Shown piece by piece: positions 43,679 through 52,481 of a stretch of 64,000 nt of DNA. The notes beneath the pieces were generated by a model that saw only the letters and a list, made by a program, of their open reading frames with translations, searched no databases and was not told the origin of the DNA. Numbering within the stretch: position 1 is the stretch's first letter; each line of letters starts with the position of its first letter. The stretch comes from Roseobacter sp. GAI101 (GTDB lineage Bacteria; Pseudomonadota; Alphaproteobacteria; Rhodobacterales; Rhodobacteraceae): assembly GCF_000156335.1 (NCBI RefSeq), contig NZ_DS999213.1, positions 2,778,929 through 2,842,928 on the forward strand. Direction: 5' to 3'. A program made the translations under genes and the position numbers.

Positions 43679-44496
43679 AGCGCACAAGTTGGTTTACCGT
43701 CACGTCGCTGACCCTTGGGTTCGCATTTTTGTACCTGCCGATGGTGCTGTTGGTGATCTACAGCTTCAACAGCTCGAAACTGGTGACCGTCTGGGCCGGT
43801 TTTTCAACCAAATGGTACGGCGAATTGATGCAGAACGAAGAGTTTCTGGATGCCGCTTTGGTCACGTTGAAGGTCGCCGTGGCATCGTCGACCTTGGCGA
43901 CACTTCTGGGGACAATGGCAGCCTACGTTCTGGTGCGGGGCGGGCGGTTCATGGGGCGCACTTTGTTTTCCGGTATGATCTATGCCCCGCTGGTGATGCC
44001 CGAAGTAATCACGGGCCTGTCCTTGTTATTGCTTTTCATCGGCGTCGGCCTTGATCGCGGTGTGCTGACCATCGTGCTGGCGCATACGACATTTTCGATG
44101 TGCTATGTCTCGGTTGTCGTGTCATCGCGTCTGGTGTCCTTCGATCGCTCGCTGGAGGAAGCGGCGCTTGATCTGGGCTGTTCTGCCTTTGACGCCTTTC
44201 GGTTGGTGACCCTGCCGATCATCGCGCCGGCCGTAATCTCGGGCTGGCTGTTGGCCTTCACGCTGTCGCTGGACGATCTGGTGATTGCGTCGTTCACGAC
44301 CGGACCGTCTGCAACGACGCTCCCGATCAAGATCTGGAGCGCCGTGCGCCTTGGTGTCTCTCCCGAGATCAACGCGCTGTCGACGATCATGATTGCCATC
44401 GTCACCGTCGGCGTGATTAGTGCATCGCTTGTTTCCAAACGTAGCGCGATAAAGGCACAGCAGGACATGCAGGCCGCAGAACGCGGGGCCACGTGA
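43675..44496 (+). CDS. potI: Polyamine ABC transporter permease, PotI-like
   Basis: A 273-residue inner-membrane permease that pairs with PotH. It begins at a GTG (43675) inside the potH stop and reads MKRTSWFTVTSLTLGFAFLY. The EAA loop is LEEAALDLGCSAFDAFRLVT, followed by FTLSLDDLVIASFTTGPSAT. The TLPIKIWSAVRLGVSPEINA segment is typical of PotI/PotC. The FAD oxidoreductase gene overlaps its stop by four bases. Confidence 0.93.
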   Translation: MKRTSWFTVTSLTLGFAFLYLPMVLLVIYSFNSSKLVTVWAGFSTKWYGELMQNEEFLDAALVTLKVAVASSTLATLLGTMAAYVLVRGGRFMGRTLFSGMIYAPLVMPEVITGLSLLLLFIGVGLDRGVLTIVLAHTTFSMCYVSVVVSSRLVSFDRSLEEAALDLGCSAFDAFRLVTLPIIAPAVISGWLLAFTLSLDDLVIASFTTGPSATTLPIKIWSAVRLGVSPEINALSTIMIAIVTVGVISASLVSKRSAIKAQQDMQAAERGAT

Positions 44497-45821
44497 AACA
44501 TATTTACGACGCCTTTGCCTACAGCGATGCGCCGCGGGCGCAGTGCTGGTGGGATCAGACCTGCGATATTCCGGTGCGACCAGCACTTGAACAGGATGAA
44601 ACCTGCGATGTTGCTATCATCGGCGGTGGTTTCACGGGCATTTCAGCCGCGCTTCATCTGGCCGAGGCTGGCGTGAAAGCGGTCGTGCTCGAGAACCGGT
44701 ATGTCGGTTGGGGTGCCTCGGGACGCAATGGCGGATTTTGTTGCCTTGGCGGCGGGCGGTTGGGCGACGCCGCGCTGGACCGCAAATTTGGCCGCGAAGA
44801 CCGATTGGCGTACCGCGCTACAGAAATGGCGGCCATCACTTTGGTTGATGCCTTGACCAAACGTTTCGACATCGACGTTGACCGTCATTCGAACGGCGAA
44901 ACCGAATTGGCCCATCGGCCCCGTGATATGGACGATTTGCGGGCGCGCGTTGCACAGATCAAGGAAAACTACGGGCTTGATGCAACGCTCATCGAAAAGA
45001 AAGACCTTGAAGCGCATGGTTTGAAGGGGCCCTTTCATGGGGGGCTGACGATTCCGGCGGGGTTCGGGCTGAACCCGCGTAAATATATCACCGGGCTGGC
45101 GGCAGCAGCAGAAGCGGCAGGCGCGCGGATTTATCATGATACGGCAGCGCAGCAGATCAATCGGCGCGGGGACAGCTACGAAATCAGAACGCAGGGCGGG
45201 ATCCTTAGGGCTGATAAGGTGATCGTTGCGACGAACGGCTACTCCTCGGAAGATTTGCCCGAGTGGCTTGCCGGTCGCTACATGCCGGCGCAATCTTCGG
45301 TAATCGTGACACGTCCCCTGTCGATCCAAGAGCTGGCAACCGCTGGCTGGACCAGTGATCAAATGGTCTATGATACGCGCAACCTGCTGCATTATTTCCG
45401 TCTAATGCCAGACCGCAGGATGCTTTTCGGCATGCGGGGTGGACTTATGACAGGCCCGACCGCCGAAGGTCGCGCGCTTGATCGTGTCAGACGCGACTTT
45501 GAGGCGATGTTCCCGGCATGGTCCGGGGTGGAAACCCCCTATGCCTGGTCCGGTATGGTATGCATCGCGCGCGATCAGATGCCTTTCGTGGGCGGGATTC
45601 CGGGCCATAACAATCTCTTTGCGACCCTGTGTTATCACGGCAACGGGGTCGCGATGGGAAGTTATTCAGGTGCCATGATCGCAAACGTCGTGATGGGTAA
45701 GACCTTTGATGGCCCCTACCCAAAATCGATGCAGAGGCCGCTGAAGAAATTTGAATTCGGGTCGCTTCGCCGCGCGGTTATGCCTTTGGCCTATCTTGGT
45801 TTTGCGCTTGCTGATCGTTAG
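44493..45821 (+). CDS. FAD-dependent oxidoreductase, DAO family, PuuB-like
   Basis: A 442-residue flavoprotein. The dinucleotide motif is CDVAIIGGGFTGISAALHLA, and the FAD/substrate region near the C-terminus is VCIARDQMPFVGGIPGH with the GNGVAMGSYSGAMIA end motif. It resembles gamma-glutamylputrescine oxidase (PuuB/OrdL), which oxidises glutamylated putrescine. No gamma-glutamylputrescine synthetase (PuuA) or aldehyde dehydrogenase is in the window, so it may use free or acetylated amines or work with distant genes. It is the last gene of the potFGHI operon, beginning at a GTG that overlaps potI. Confidence 0.88.
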   Translation: MKHIYDAFAYSDAPRAQCWWDQTCDIPVRPALEQDETCDVAIIGGGFTGISAALHLAEAGVKAVVLENRYVGWGASGRNGGFCCLGGGRLGDAALDRKFGREDRLAYRATEMAAITLVDALTKRFDIDVDRHSNGETELAHRPRDMDDLRARVAQIKENYGLDATLIEKKDLEAHGLKGPFHGGLTIPAGFGLNPRKYITGLAAAAEAAGARIYHDTAAQQINRRGDSYEIRTQGGILRADKVIVATNGYSSEDLPEWLAGRYMPAQSSVIVTRPLSIQELATAGWTSDQMVYDTRNLLHYFRLMPDRRMLFGMRGGLMTGPTAEGRALDRVRRDFEAMFPAWSGVETPYAWSGMVCIARDQMPFVGGIPGHNNLFATLCYHGNGVAMGSYSGAMIANVVMGKTFDGPYPKSMQRPLKKFEFGSLRRAVMPLAYLGFALADR

Positions 45822-45886
45822 ATGGAATTGACACGGGCGTGCGTTTGGCGCAGTTAAAAACCAAATTTAATTAGGAATACTGATTT

Positions 45887-47206
45887 ATGAAAATTGCGAT
45901 GATTGGCACCGGTTATGTTGGATTGGTTTCCGGCGTTTGCTTCTCTGATTTTGGGCATGACGTAATTTGTGTCGATAAAGACCCCAAGAAAATCGCCCAA
46001 CTGGAAAAGGGGATCGCCCCGATTTACGAACCCGGCCTGGAAGATCTGATGGCGAAAAACGTGGCCGCTGGCCGGCTTTCGTTTACGCTGGACCTTGCGA
46101 AGGCGGTTGATGGGGCCGATGCTGTCTTTATCGCTGTCGGGACCCCAACGCGCCGGGGCGATGGCCACGCCGATTTGACCTTTGTCATGGCCGCAGCCGA
46201 GGAAATCGCTTCTGCCTTGACGGGTTATGCCGTGGTTGTAACCAAATCGACGGTACCGGTCGGGACAAACCGGCAGGTTAAAAATGTCATCGAAAAAGCC
46301 AATCCGGCGCTGGAATTCGACGTTGCATCGAACCCGGAGTTTCTCCGTGAGGGGGCTGCGATTGATGATTTCATGCGCCCTGATCGTGTGGTTGTCGGGG
46401 TCGAGAGTGATCGCGCAGCCGAGGTGATGAATGATATCTACCGCCCACTTTATCTGCGCGAGTTTCCAATCATGTCGACTGATTTGGAAAGCGCTGAAAT
46501 GATCAAATACGCAGCAAATGCGTTTTTGGCGACAAAGATCACCTTTATCAATGAAATTGCCGCTTTATGCGAACGTGTTGGCGCAGACGTAAAAATGGTG
46601 TCGAAAGGCATGGGGCTGGACGGTCGGATCGGATCAAAATTCCTCCACGCAGGACCAGGATACGGCGGCAGCTGTTTTCCGAAAGATACGCAGGCATTGG
46701 CCCGCATGGGGCAAGATCATTCAAGCCCGATGCAATTGACTGAAACCGTCATCAAGGTAAACGATGAGGTTAAGCGCCGCATGGTCGATAAGGTTGTCGA
46801 CATTTGCGGCGGGTCGGTGAACGGCAAGGTGATTGCTGTTTTGGGGGTGACCTTCAAACCTAATACGGATGACATGCGCGATTCGCCAAGCTTGACGATT
46901 GTCCCTTCTTTGGTCGGAAACGGTGCAAAAGTTCGTGTCGTCGATCCGCAGGGCAAGCGCGAGGGTGAAGCTTTGCTTCCGGGAGTGTCTTGGCTTGAGG
47001 ATGCCTACGAGGCAGCACAAGACGCGGATGCCGTCGTTCTGATGACTGAGTGGAATGAATTTAGGGCATTGGACCTTGAGCGCATGGCCAAGCGCATGAC
47101 ATCGCCGGTCATGGCGGACCTTCGGAATATCTATAATCCCAAAGACGCTGAGCGGGCTGGCTTCACGGCCTATGTGTCAATTGGCCGTGAAGGATACGGT
47201 ATTTAG
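45887..47206 (+). CDS. ugd: UDP-glucose 6-dehydrogenase
   Basis: NAD-dependent enzyme that makes UDP-glucuronate for capsule, exopolysaccharide or LPS. The N-terminal Rossmann motif is MKIAMIGTGYVGLVSGVCFS, the catalytic Cys is in GPGYGGSCFPKDTQALARM, and VTFKPNTDDMRDSPSLTIV is a family hallmark. Length (439) is typical. No other polysaccharide genes are in the window. Its stop codon overlaps that of flgD on the opposite strand by three bases. A TTGACA near 45827 may be its -35 box, with no convincing -10. Confidence 0.96.
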   Translation: MKIAMIGTGYVGLVSGVCFSDFGHDVICVDKDPKKIAQLEKGIAPIYEPGLEDLMAKNVAAGRLSFTLDLAKAVDGADAVFIAVGTPTRRGDGHADLTFVMAAAEEIASALTGYAVVVTKSTVPVGTNRQVKNVIEKANPALEFDVASNPEFLREGAAIDDFMRPDRVVVGVESDRAAEVMNDIYRPLYLREFPIMSTDLESAEMIKYAANAFLATKITFINEIAALCERVGADVKMVSKGMGLDGRIGSKFLHAGPGYGGSCFPKDTQALARMGQDHSSPMQLTETVIKVNDEVKRRMVDKVVDICGGSVNGKVIAVLGVTFKPNTDDMRDSPSLTIVPSLVGNGAKVRVVDPQGKREGEALLPGVSWLEDAYEAAQDADAVVLMTEWNEFRALDLERMAKRMTSPVMADLRNIYNPKDAERAGFTAYVSIGREGYGI

Positions 47207-47868
47207 TCAGTCTCACGCAGCGCTCTTATCTGATCAGCCGTAATCTCGCTCCCTCCTGCCAATATCAGGCGGGAGCCGCTATTCTCGATACGTGCCTCGA
47301 CAATGCGAGAGTAGCTTTCGGCTGGCGTGGTACTGATCACTTGACCACTCGCTTTGCTTTCGACGCCAAAAGTATAAAGGCCGTTTGCGAATGGTGTACC
47401 ATCACTTGAAACGCCAGCCCATTGCACTTGGCTTTCAGAAAGAGACAGCGGGCTGCGTTGGACCTCTTTGCCCTGTGCGTCGTAAACGATGAGTTGAGCC
47501 GAATCGGCCGACGCCGCTATGTTCGGTGCGATTGTGAGAGGGGCACCATTGAATTGCACTGGTGCCGTCGAACGCGCTTCCATCCCGATCCACCCGGCGA
47601 CCTGCCCGATATTACCACCCCCGATCTGGGTGGTTAGCGCCGTCAACAAGTCGTTTGACTTCACCTGCTGTTCAACCATCGAAAACTGGGCCAGCTGTGC
47701 TGAATATTCTGAGGAATCAATGGGTTCAAGCGGGTCTTGATACCTTGCCTGTGTCGTCAGCATTTTCAAGAATGTTTCAAAATCTGAAGATATAACACTT
47801 TTTGATTTGGGCTGAGCCTCTGTGGCGGCAGGCGTTGCGGCTGTCAGGGAGGTAGCAGTTATACTCAT
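47203..47868 (-). CDS. flgD: Flagellar hook assembly (capping) protein FlgD
   Basis: Scaffold that caps the growing hook during FlgE assembly. The conserved N-terminal export/assembly block SSDFETFLKMLTTQARYQDP then EPIDSSEYSAQLAQFSMVEQ is diagnostic, followed by a Tudor/FnIII-like C-terminal half. I take ATG at 47868 (MSITATSLTAATPAATEAQ) after AAGGAAAAACC, giving 221 residues. It follows fliK by ten bases on the minus strand, so hook-length control and hook capping are cotranscribed. Confidence 0.95.
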   Translation of the reverse strand: MSITATSLTAATPAATEAQPKSKSVISSDFETFLKMLTTQARYQDPLEPIDSSEYSAQLAQFSMVEQQVKSNDLLTALTTQIGGGNIGQVAGWIGMEARSTAPVQFNGAPLTIAPNIAASADSAQLIVYDAQGKEVQRSPLSLSESQVQWAGVSSDGTPFANGLYTFGVESKASGQVISTTPAESYSRIVEARIENSGSRLILAGGSEITADQIRALRETD

Positions 47869-47878
47869 GGTTTTTCCT

Positions 47879-49840
47879 TTATATCCGCAGGTCAAGACCG
47901 GCCTGAGGGCCTGTTGAAGGTTGTTCGCCATTCGCTGTTGAACGGGGCAACTGGATTTCTTGATCGGCGTTCGGCGAATCTCCAGTAAGGGATGAGCTGC
48001 GGTCCCTGCCGGGATCAGGGTTTTCATTGCTGAAAGAGAATCTAGGGTTTTGATAACCTAGTTCGCGAAGCTCTTGATTGAGCTGATCAATGTGACGACG
48101 AAGCAGCTCCAAAGTCTCAGGACGCTCGGCGAGAATGCTGACTACTACCCCGTTATCTGCCGCAACAATCGAAAGCTTGACGCGTCCCAATTCTTCCGGG
48201 CTTAGTGCAACATCTACGGATTTCCCGTTGTTTGCATGAACGACCTCAGCCAGTTGTCTTGGAATATGCTGCGGCATATCTGCTTTCCCGACTGCGAGTC
48301 CCATGTTCTGGGTCGTAGCCCTTGGATGATCGGTGCCCGGCAGGGACCCCAGCTCATCAGAAAGAGGAGGGTCGATTTCTAGGTCCCCAGTGCTTAGGTT
48401 GGCTGTGGAGTCAGTGACGAAAGAAGGCCTTTGGTGCCCCTGTCCAGAAATTTGGGTTTTCGCACTCTGCCAAGCATTTGACTTGCCGACGACATACAGT
48501 GCTGTCGTCTGATCTGAATCCTTTGGAACAGTGTGACCTTCAACATCTCGTTGAAATACTTTTTCGCCTGTTGTTGATTTTTGTACGAGAGTGGCTTGCT
48601 CAACATTAATAGGAATATTTTGAATTGCCGAGCCTTGCTGAGTTCTTGAAGTAGAGGGTTCTTGGGTTGCTTGGCCGCCATGTAGCTGCGTCGGGAAATC
48701 CCCGTCACGCAGCAATGGTGGGGCTGTGTTTTGCTGCCTTGGCATCGCCGAGTTCTGTTGTACGGAACTCATAAACCTTTCTTCAGGAACGATGCGTGAA
48801 ATCTGTTCATCGGCTGGCAGCTTTTCAATGCCTGTGTTGTGCTGGCGAATGTTATAGATTTGATCAGTTTTTTGCTGGCCGGTTTCGGCGATTGCCATCT
48901 TTGTCTCGGATTTCGGTATGTTGTGATTTTCCGCGCTTACTAACACCGGGGGCCGCGTAACATCTGAAAGTGTGCCTTCACCCGTTTGGGCCAAGGGTTG
49001 AGAGTTAAGGAGGACCAGTTGCTTTTCCGTTGCGGTCGGCGATTGAGACATTTTTATATCCCCGGTTTGGCCGCCTAGGCTGTCATGCTGGTTCCGTGGC
49101 ACTAGATGTGCTTCTGAAGCCGTGACTTGGGTCCTTTCTCGCAAAGAAACTGTTTGCGAAGCCTGTGAATCTGGAAATTGTATCTTCTGGAGCCGAACTG
49201 CGTTCAGGGCTAGATCTGGATTAGGTGAAGGGGTGTTTTGGCGTATTTGCAGGCCCGGAGTTTGAAAATTCTTAGTCTCCGTTTCTCGGGCCGACTGAGG
49301 CCCAGTGGCGGGGGCAGAATTTCCGTTGTCATCAATTTGGAGTGCATTATTTCCTAGCTCGGCTGCATTGGGAGCATGGCTTAACGATGTCATCACCTTT
49401 GACAATGGCTGCACCAAGCTTGGCATTATCATACCCTCAAGCACGGGAATGATACGCGTTGTTTTCTGGGCGGATGTTGACGGGTCGGGTTGATCGATGT
49501 CGATTTGATCCCGTACTTCGTGCGGGTCTTTGCTGTCCAAAGCACGCTGGTCCTGAGGTGTTTCATCCAAAACCGCGTCAGTTTTCTCTCGCGCTGTTTT
49601 TGCTTCTGGGGCGGTATCGGATGCTGTGTTGTGGGCCTTATCAACAGCCTCGCGCTTTGTGGGAAGCGCCTGATCAGACACTTCCGTTTCAGGTGTATCC
49701 TTAGAAACCCCTTCGAAAACATCTGAGAAAAGTTGGGTTCTCGATGACTGGTTTTCGCTATTCGCATGAGCATATGCGGGATTGGCCTGAGAGGTTTTGA
49801 CCTCAGTTGGCGCAACTGGAAGCGCTTGAAGAAATTGCAT
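47879..49840 (-). CDS. fliK: Flagellar hook-length control protein FliK
   Basis: Secreted ruler protein that sets hook length and triggers the export switch. The first 520 residues are low-complexity, rich in Gln, Thr, Ser and Asp, as is usual. The conserved C-terminal Flg_hook domain is VDVALSPEELGRVKLSIVAA then ETLELLRRHIDQLNQELREL. I choose ATG at 49840 (MQFLQALPVAPTEVKTSQAN), with GGAG eight bases upstream, over ATG at 49873; length is then 653. It is divergent from the flgJ-like gene. Confidence 0.92.
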   Translation of the reverse strand: MQFLQALPVAPTEVKTSQANPAYAHANSENQSSRTQLFSDVFEGVSKDTPETEVSDQALPTKREAVDKAHNTASDTAPEAKTAREKTDAVLDETPQDQRALDSKDPHEVRDQIDIDQPDPSTSAQKTTRIIPVLEGMIMPSLVQPLSKVMTSLSHAPNAAELGNNALQIDDNGNSAPATGPQSARETETKNFQTPGLQIRQNTPSPNPDLALNAVRLQKIQFPDSQASQTVSLRERTQVTASEAHLVPRNQHDSLGGQTGDIKMSQSPTATEKQLVLLNSQPLAQTGEGTLSDVTRPPVLVSAENHNIPKSETKMAIAETGQQKTDQIYNIRQHNTGIEKLPADEQISRIVPEERFMSSVQQNSAMPRQQNTAPPLLRDGDFPTQLHGGQATQEPSTSRTQQGSAIQNIPINVEQATLVQKSTTGEKVFQRDVEGHTVPKDSDQTTALYVVGKSNAWQSAKTQISGQGHQRPSFVTDSTANLSTGDLEIDPPLSDELGSLPGTDHPRATTQNMGLAVGKADMPQHIPRQLAEVVHANNGKSVDVALSPEELGRVKLSIVAADNGVVVSILAERPETLELLRRHIDQLNQELRELGYQNPRFSFSNENPDPGRDRSSSLTGDSPNADQEIQLPRSTANGEQPSTGPQAGLDLRI

Positions 49841-49957
49841 TTGGATTCTCCGCGGGACATCGTTCATCGCCATATTCTTTGCACGGAGGTGGTTACCGGA
49901 TGTTTACTGGTTTTGGGCAATCATCAGGAAACTAGATGCAATTTAAAGGATGTTGAG

Positions 49958-50236
49958 ATGAATATCATAGAAAGGTCTTTGCCTGATCGTGTCATGCCGC
50001 CAAAAGACAAGCTGATTTTTGAAGCGGCGCAGAAACTTGAGGCCACGTTTCTAGCCGAAATGCTGAAATCGGCCGGTTTTGGTGAGGCGCGGGAAACCTT
50101 TGGAGGGGGGGCTGGCGAAGATCAATTCGGGTCGTTTCTAGTCCAGGAACAAGCGATGCAGATGGTGAAGGCGGGGGGAATCGGCCTGTCCGAAACGCTT
50201 TTTGAAGCCCTGAAGGAGAGACGTGATGAAAAGTGA
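49958..50236 (+). CDS. flgJ: Rod-binding protein, FlgJ N-terminal-like
   Basis: A 92-residue single-domain rod-binding (Rod-binding/PF10135-type) protein. The core is KLIFEAAQKLEATFLAEMLK followed by GAGEDQFGSFLVQEQAMQMV and GGIGLSETLFEAL, matching the N-terminal half of FlgJ. The muramidase half of enterobacterial FlgJ is absent, as in many alphaproteobacteria. I take ATG at 49958 after AAAGGATGTTGAG. Its stop overlaps the start of the flgN-like gene. Confidence 0.9.
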   Translation: MNIIERSLPDRVMPPKDKLIFEAAQKLEATFLAEMLKSAGFGEARETFGGGAGEDQFGSFLVQEQAMQMVKAGGIGLSETLFEALKERRDEK

Positions 50237-50582
50237 AATCGGACCGATAATGGACTCTCTCAACGACCTGCTCGAGGCGGAAAAGGCCGCGCTTCTTGCT
50301 GGTGATCTGGAGAGATTGACAGGTATGGCAGAGCGCAAAGAGGCGCTGATTGAGGCATTAAACTCTGCGGAGCAGGCTGATCTTGAATTGCTGAAGGAGC
50401 TTGATTTGAAGGTAAAACGCAATCAGGGCCTGCTGAACAGTGCCTTGGATGGTATTCGAACAGTTGCCCGACGCATGGCGGCATTTCGGCGCGTACGCGG
50501 ATCGCTGGAGACCTATGATGCCAAGGGTGAAAAAAGCATTATAGAGGTCGATCCTGAGACATCTTTCGAAAAACGCGCATGA
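50226..50582 (+). CDS. flgN: FlgN-like flagellar export chaperone
   Basis: A 118-residue, mostly helical protein likely to be the export chaperone for hook-filament junction proteins FlgK and FlgL. The sequence is heptad-like: MDSLNDLLEAEKAALLAGDL, LTGMAERKEALIEALNSAE, LELLKELDLKVKRNQGLL. Family assignment rests on size, helical pattern and position between the flgJ-like and flagellin genes, so it is less certain than its neighbours. ATG at 50226 is preferred to the GTG at 50223. It overlaps the flgJ-like gene by 11 bases. Confidence 0.75.
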   Translation: MKSEIGPIMDSLNDLLEAEKAALLAGDLERLTGMAERKEALIEALNSAEQADLELLKELDLKVKRNQGLLNSALDGIRTVARRMAAFRRVRGSLETYDAKGEKSIIEVDPETSFEKRA

Positions 50583-50789
50583 CGTTTGAATAAAATGATC
50601 GATATCAGGTCGGGCCGTATTAGGGCGCTGTTAAGTCAAAAAATGACATGTTGGCGATGCATCCGAGGTCGGATGGCGCACCATCAAGTCCATTGAATGT
50701 GTGCACAGGTCAGAATGGCATTTTGGTCCAGCCCCAAGGGGGAGGGCCGCAAACGGACGCAAAGCGTCAATGACTAAAGGAACATGTTC

Positions 50790-51632
50790 ATGTCGAGCAT
50801 TAATACAAACAACGGTGCAATGGTTGCGCTTCAGAGCCTTCGTTCGATCAACAGGGATTTGTCGGCAACGCAAAGCGCGATTTCCACTGGTAAAGACATC
50901 AACTCCGCGAAGGACAACTCAGCAATCTGGGCCATTTCAAAGGTTATGGAATCCGACGTTGCTGGCTTCGACGCAGTTCAGGATTCGCTTGCAGTAGGTG
51001 AATCGACAGTTGCTGTTGCATCTGCCGGTGCTGAGCAGATCGTTGAAACCCTCAAAGAGATGAAGGCCCTCGCGGTTGCGGGTCAGTCCGAAACGTCTGA
51101 CTTCGCCAAGATCGACGCGGATATGCAAGAGAAGATTGCACAAATTACAGCGATTACAAACGGATCGCAGTTTAACGGCGTAAATTTGTTGAAAGACGAT
51201 ATTGATGGAAACGCCAGCACCTCATTGACTGTTGTCTCGTCCCTCGACCGTGTCGGTTCCAGCGCTCCGAGCGTTTCGACGATCGACGTAGCTACAGTCG
51301 ATTTCACAACCAACCTCGACGCTACAACAATCACCACAATCACTGACTCGGCGACTGCGGCGACCGCGTTTGACGATATTGAGGCATTCTTGACAGTGGC
51401 GATCGACGGTGCGGCTGCTCTGGGCGCTTCGGCGCAGCGCATTTCTGACCAAGGTGAGTTTGTCAGCAAACTGACTGACGCGGTGAAGTCAGGGATTGGC
51501 TCGCTTGTTGATGCCGACATGGAAGCGGCGTCTGCGCGTCTGCAGGCCCTGCAAACACAGCAGCAGCTTGGCGTTCAATCGTTGTCGATTGCGAACCAGG
51601 CACCACAAACGATCCTGTCTCTCTTCCGATAA
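50790..51632 (+). CDS. fliC: Flagellin
   Basis: Structural protein of the filament, 280 residues. The conserved N-terminal D0/D1 region starts MSSINTNNGAMVALQSLRSI and continues to GSQFNGVNLLKDD; the C-terminal D0/D1 region is SAQRISDQGEFVSKLTDAVK to LSIANQAPQTILSLFR. The middle is a short variable region rich in Thr, Ser and Asp. I take ATG at 50790; the ATG two codons upstream is only three bases from AAAGG. It stands before flaF and flbT, which regulate flagellin in alphaproteobacteria. A hairpin follows its stop. Confidence 0.96.
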   Translation: MSSINTNNGAMVALQSLRSINRDLSATQSAISTGKDINSAKDNSAIWAISKVMESDVAGFDAVQDSLAVGESTVAVASAGAEQIVETLKEMKALAVAGQSETSDFAKIDADMQEKIAQITAITNGSQFNGVNLLKDDIDGNASTSLTVVSSLDRVGSSAPSVSTIDVATVDFTTNLDATTITTITDSATAATAFDDIEAFLTVAIDGAAALGASAQRISDQGEFVSKLTDAVKSGIGSLVDADMEAASARLQALQTQQQLGVQSLSIANQAPQTILSLFR

Positions 51633-51642
51633 GAAGTGAATT

Positions 51643-51685
51643 TCGGGCGCGATACGTCGCGCCCGAGAACCCGCTTCAGTTTTTT
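51643..51685 (+). terminator. Hairpin after flagellin
   Basis: A perfect 10-bp stem (51643-51652 with 51657-51666) with a TACG loop is followed, 13 bases later, by T6 (51680-51685). The distance is long for an intrinsic terminator, so partial read-through into flaF is likely. Confidence 0.6.
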
Positions 51686-51708
51686 CATGATACAGGTAAG
51701 GCTATTCC

Positions 51709-52080
51709 ATGAATGTAATCAACATGGCTCAGCGCGCCTATGCGCCTACGGCTGCCCCGACGCGGTCTAACAGAAGCATAGAGTATGATGTAATCGCACG
51801 GATTACATATCGGTTGAAGAAAGCAATCGAGAAGAAAGATCTTGGGCCACTTCTTGAAGCGCTTCATGAAAATCGCAAGCTATGGCGAACTTTGGCGCTT
51901 AACGTTTCACAATCTGATAACGGCCTTCCCGAAGAATTGCGCGCCCGGCTCTATTATCTGAGTGAATTCACAAATCACCATACCAGTGAAGTAATCAGAA
52001 ATAAGATCTCCGCAATTCCACTGGTCGAGGTGAACACTGCAATATTGCGCGGCCTTAAGACTGAAGGGGCAATGCAATGA
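51709..52080 (+). CDS. flaF: Flagellar biosynthesis regulator FlaF
   Basis: Alphaproteobacterial flagellin regulator of 123 residues. The FlaF family segment runs from AQRAYAPTAAPTRSNRSIEY through ITYRLKKAIEKKDLGPLLEA to LHENRKLWRTLALNVSQ. In Caulobacter FlaF is needed for flagellin translation and export and works against FlbT. The stop overlaps the flbT start by four bases (ATGA). Confidence 0.95.
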   Translation: MNVINMAQRAYAPTAAPTRSNRSIEYDVIARITYRLKKAIEKKDLGPLLEALHENRKLWRTLALNVSQSDNGLPEELRARLYYLSEFTNHHTSEVIRNKISAIPLVEVNTAILRGLKTEGAMQ

Positions 52081-52481
52081 GTGGTCTTGTTTTGAAATTG
52101 AGCCCCAAGGAAAGGGTTCTGATCAATGGTGCGGTGATCGAAAATGGCGATCGACGTAGTCGGCTGGCAATCATGACGCCAGACGCAAATATTCTCCGTC
52201 TGCGGGACGCGATTCATCCAGAAGATGCCAAGACACCCGTCCGTCGGGTTTGTTATGCGATCCAGCTGGTACTGACCGGTGACAGTGCGCCGGAAGCTGT
52301 GCACTTGTCTTTGCTACGTCAGATTGAGGAGCTGAGCCAAGTCTTTACGGACAATGATAGCCGGACAGTTCTTGGGGATGCCAGCCAGGCGTTAATCCAA
52401 ATGCAGCATTACCGTGCTATGAAGCTCCTAAAGGGGTTGTATCCGCGCGAGGATAGGCTCATGGCTGTGAGGCTAGACTAA
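52077..52481 (+). CDS. flbT: Flagellin synthesis repressor FlbT
   Basis: A 134-residue protein of the FlbT family, which in Caulobacter binds the flagellin mRNA leader and represses its translation until the hook is complete. It starts MSGLVLKLSPKERVLINGAV and contains RRSRLAIMTPDANILRLRD and RRVCYAIQLVLTGD, all typical. Coupling to flaF and to the next gene (TAATG) is tight. Confidence 0.95.
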   Translation: MSGLVLKLSPKERVLINGAVIENGDRRSRLAIMTPDANILRLRDAIHPEDAKTPVRRVCYAIQLVLTGDSAPEAVHLSLLRQIEELSQVFTDNDSRTVLGDASQALIQMQHYRAMKLLKGLYPREDRLMAVRLD

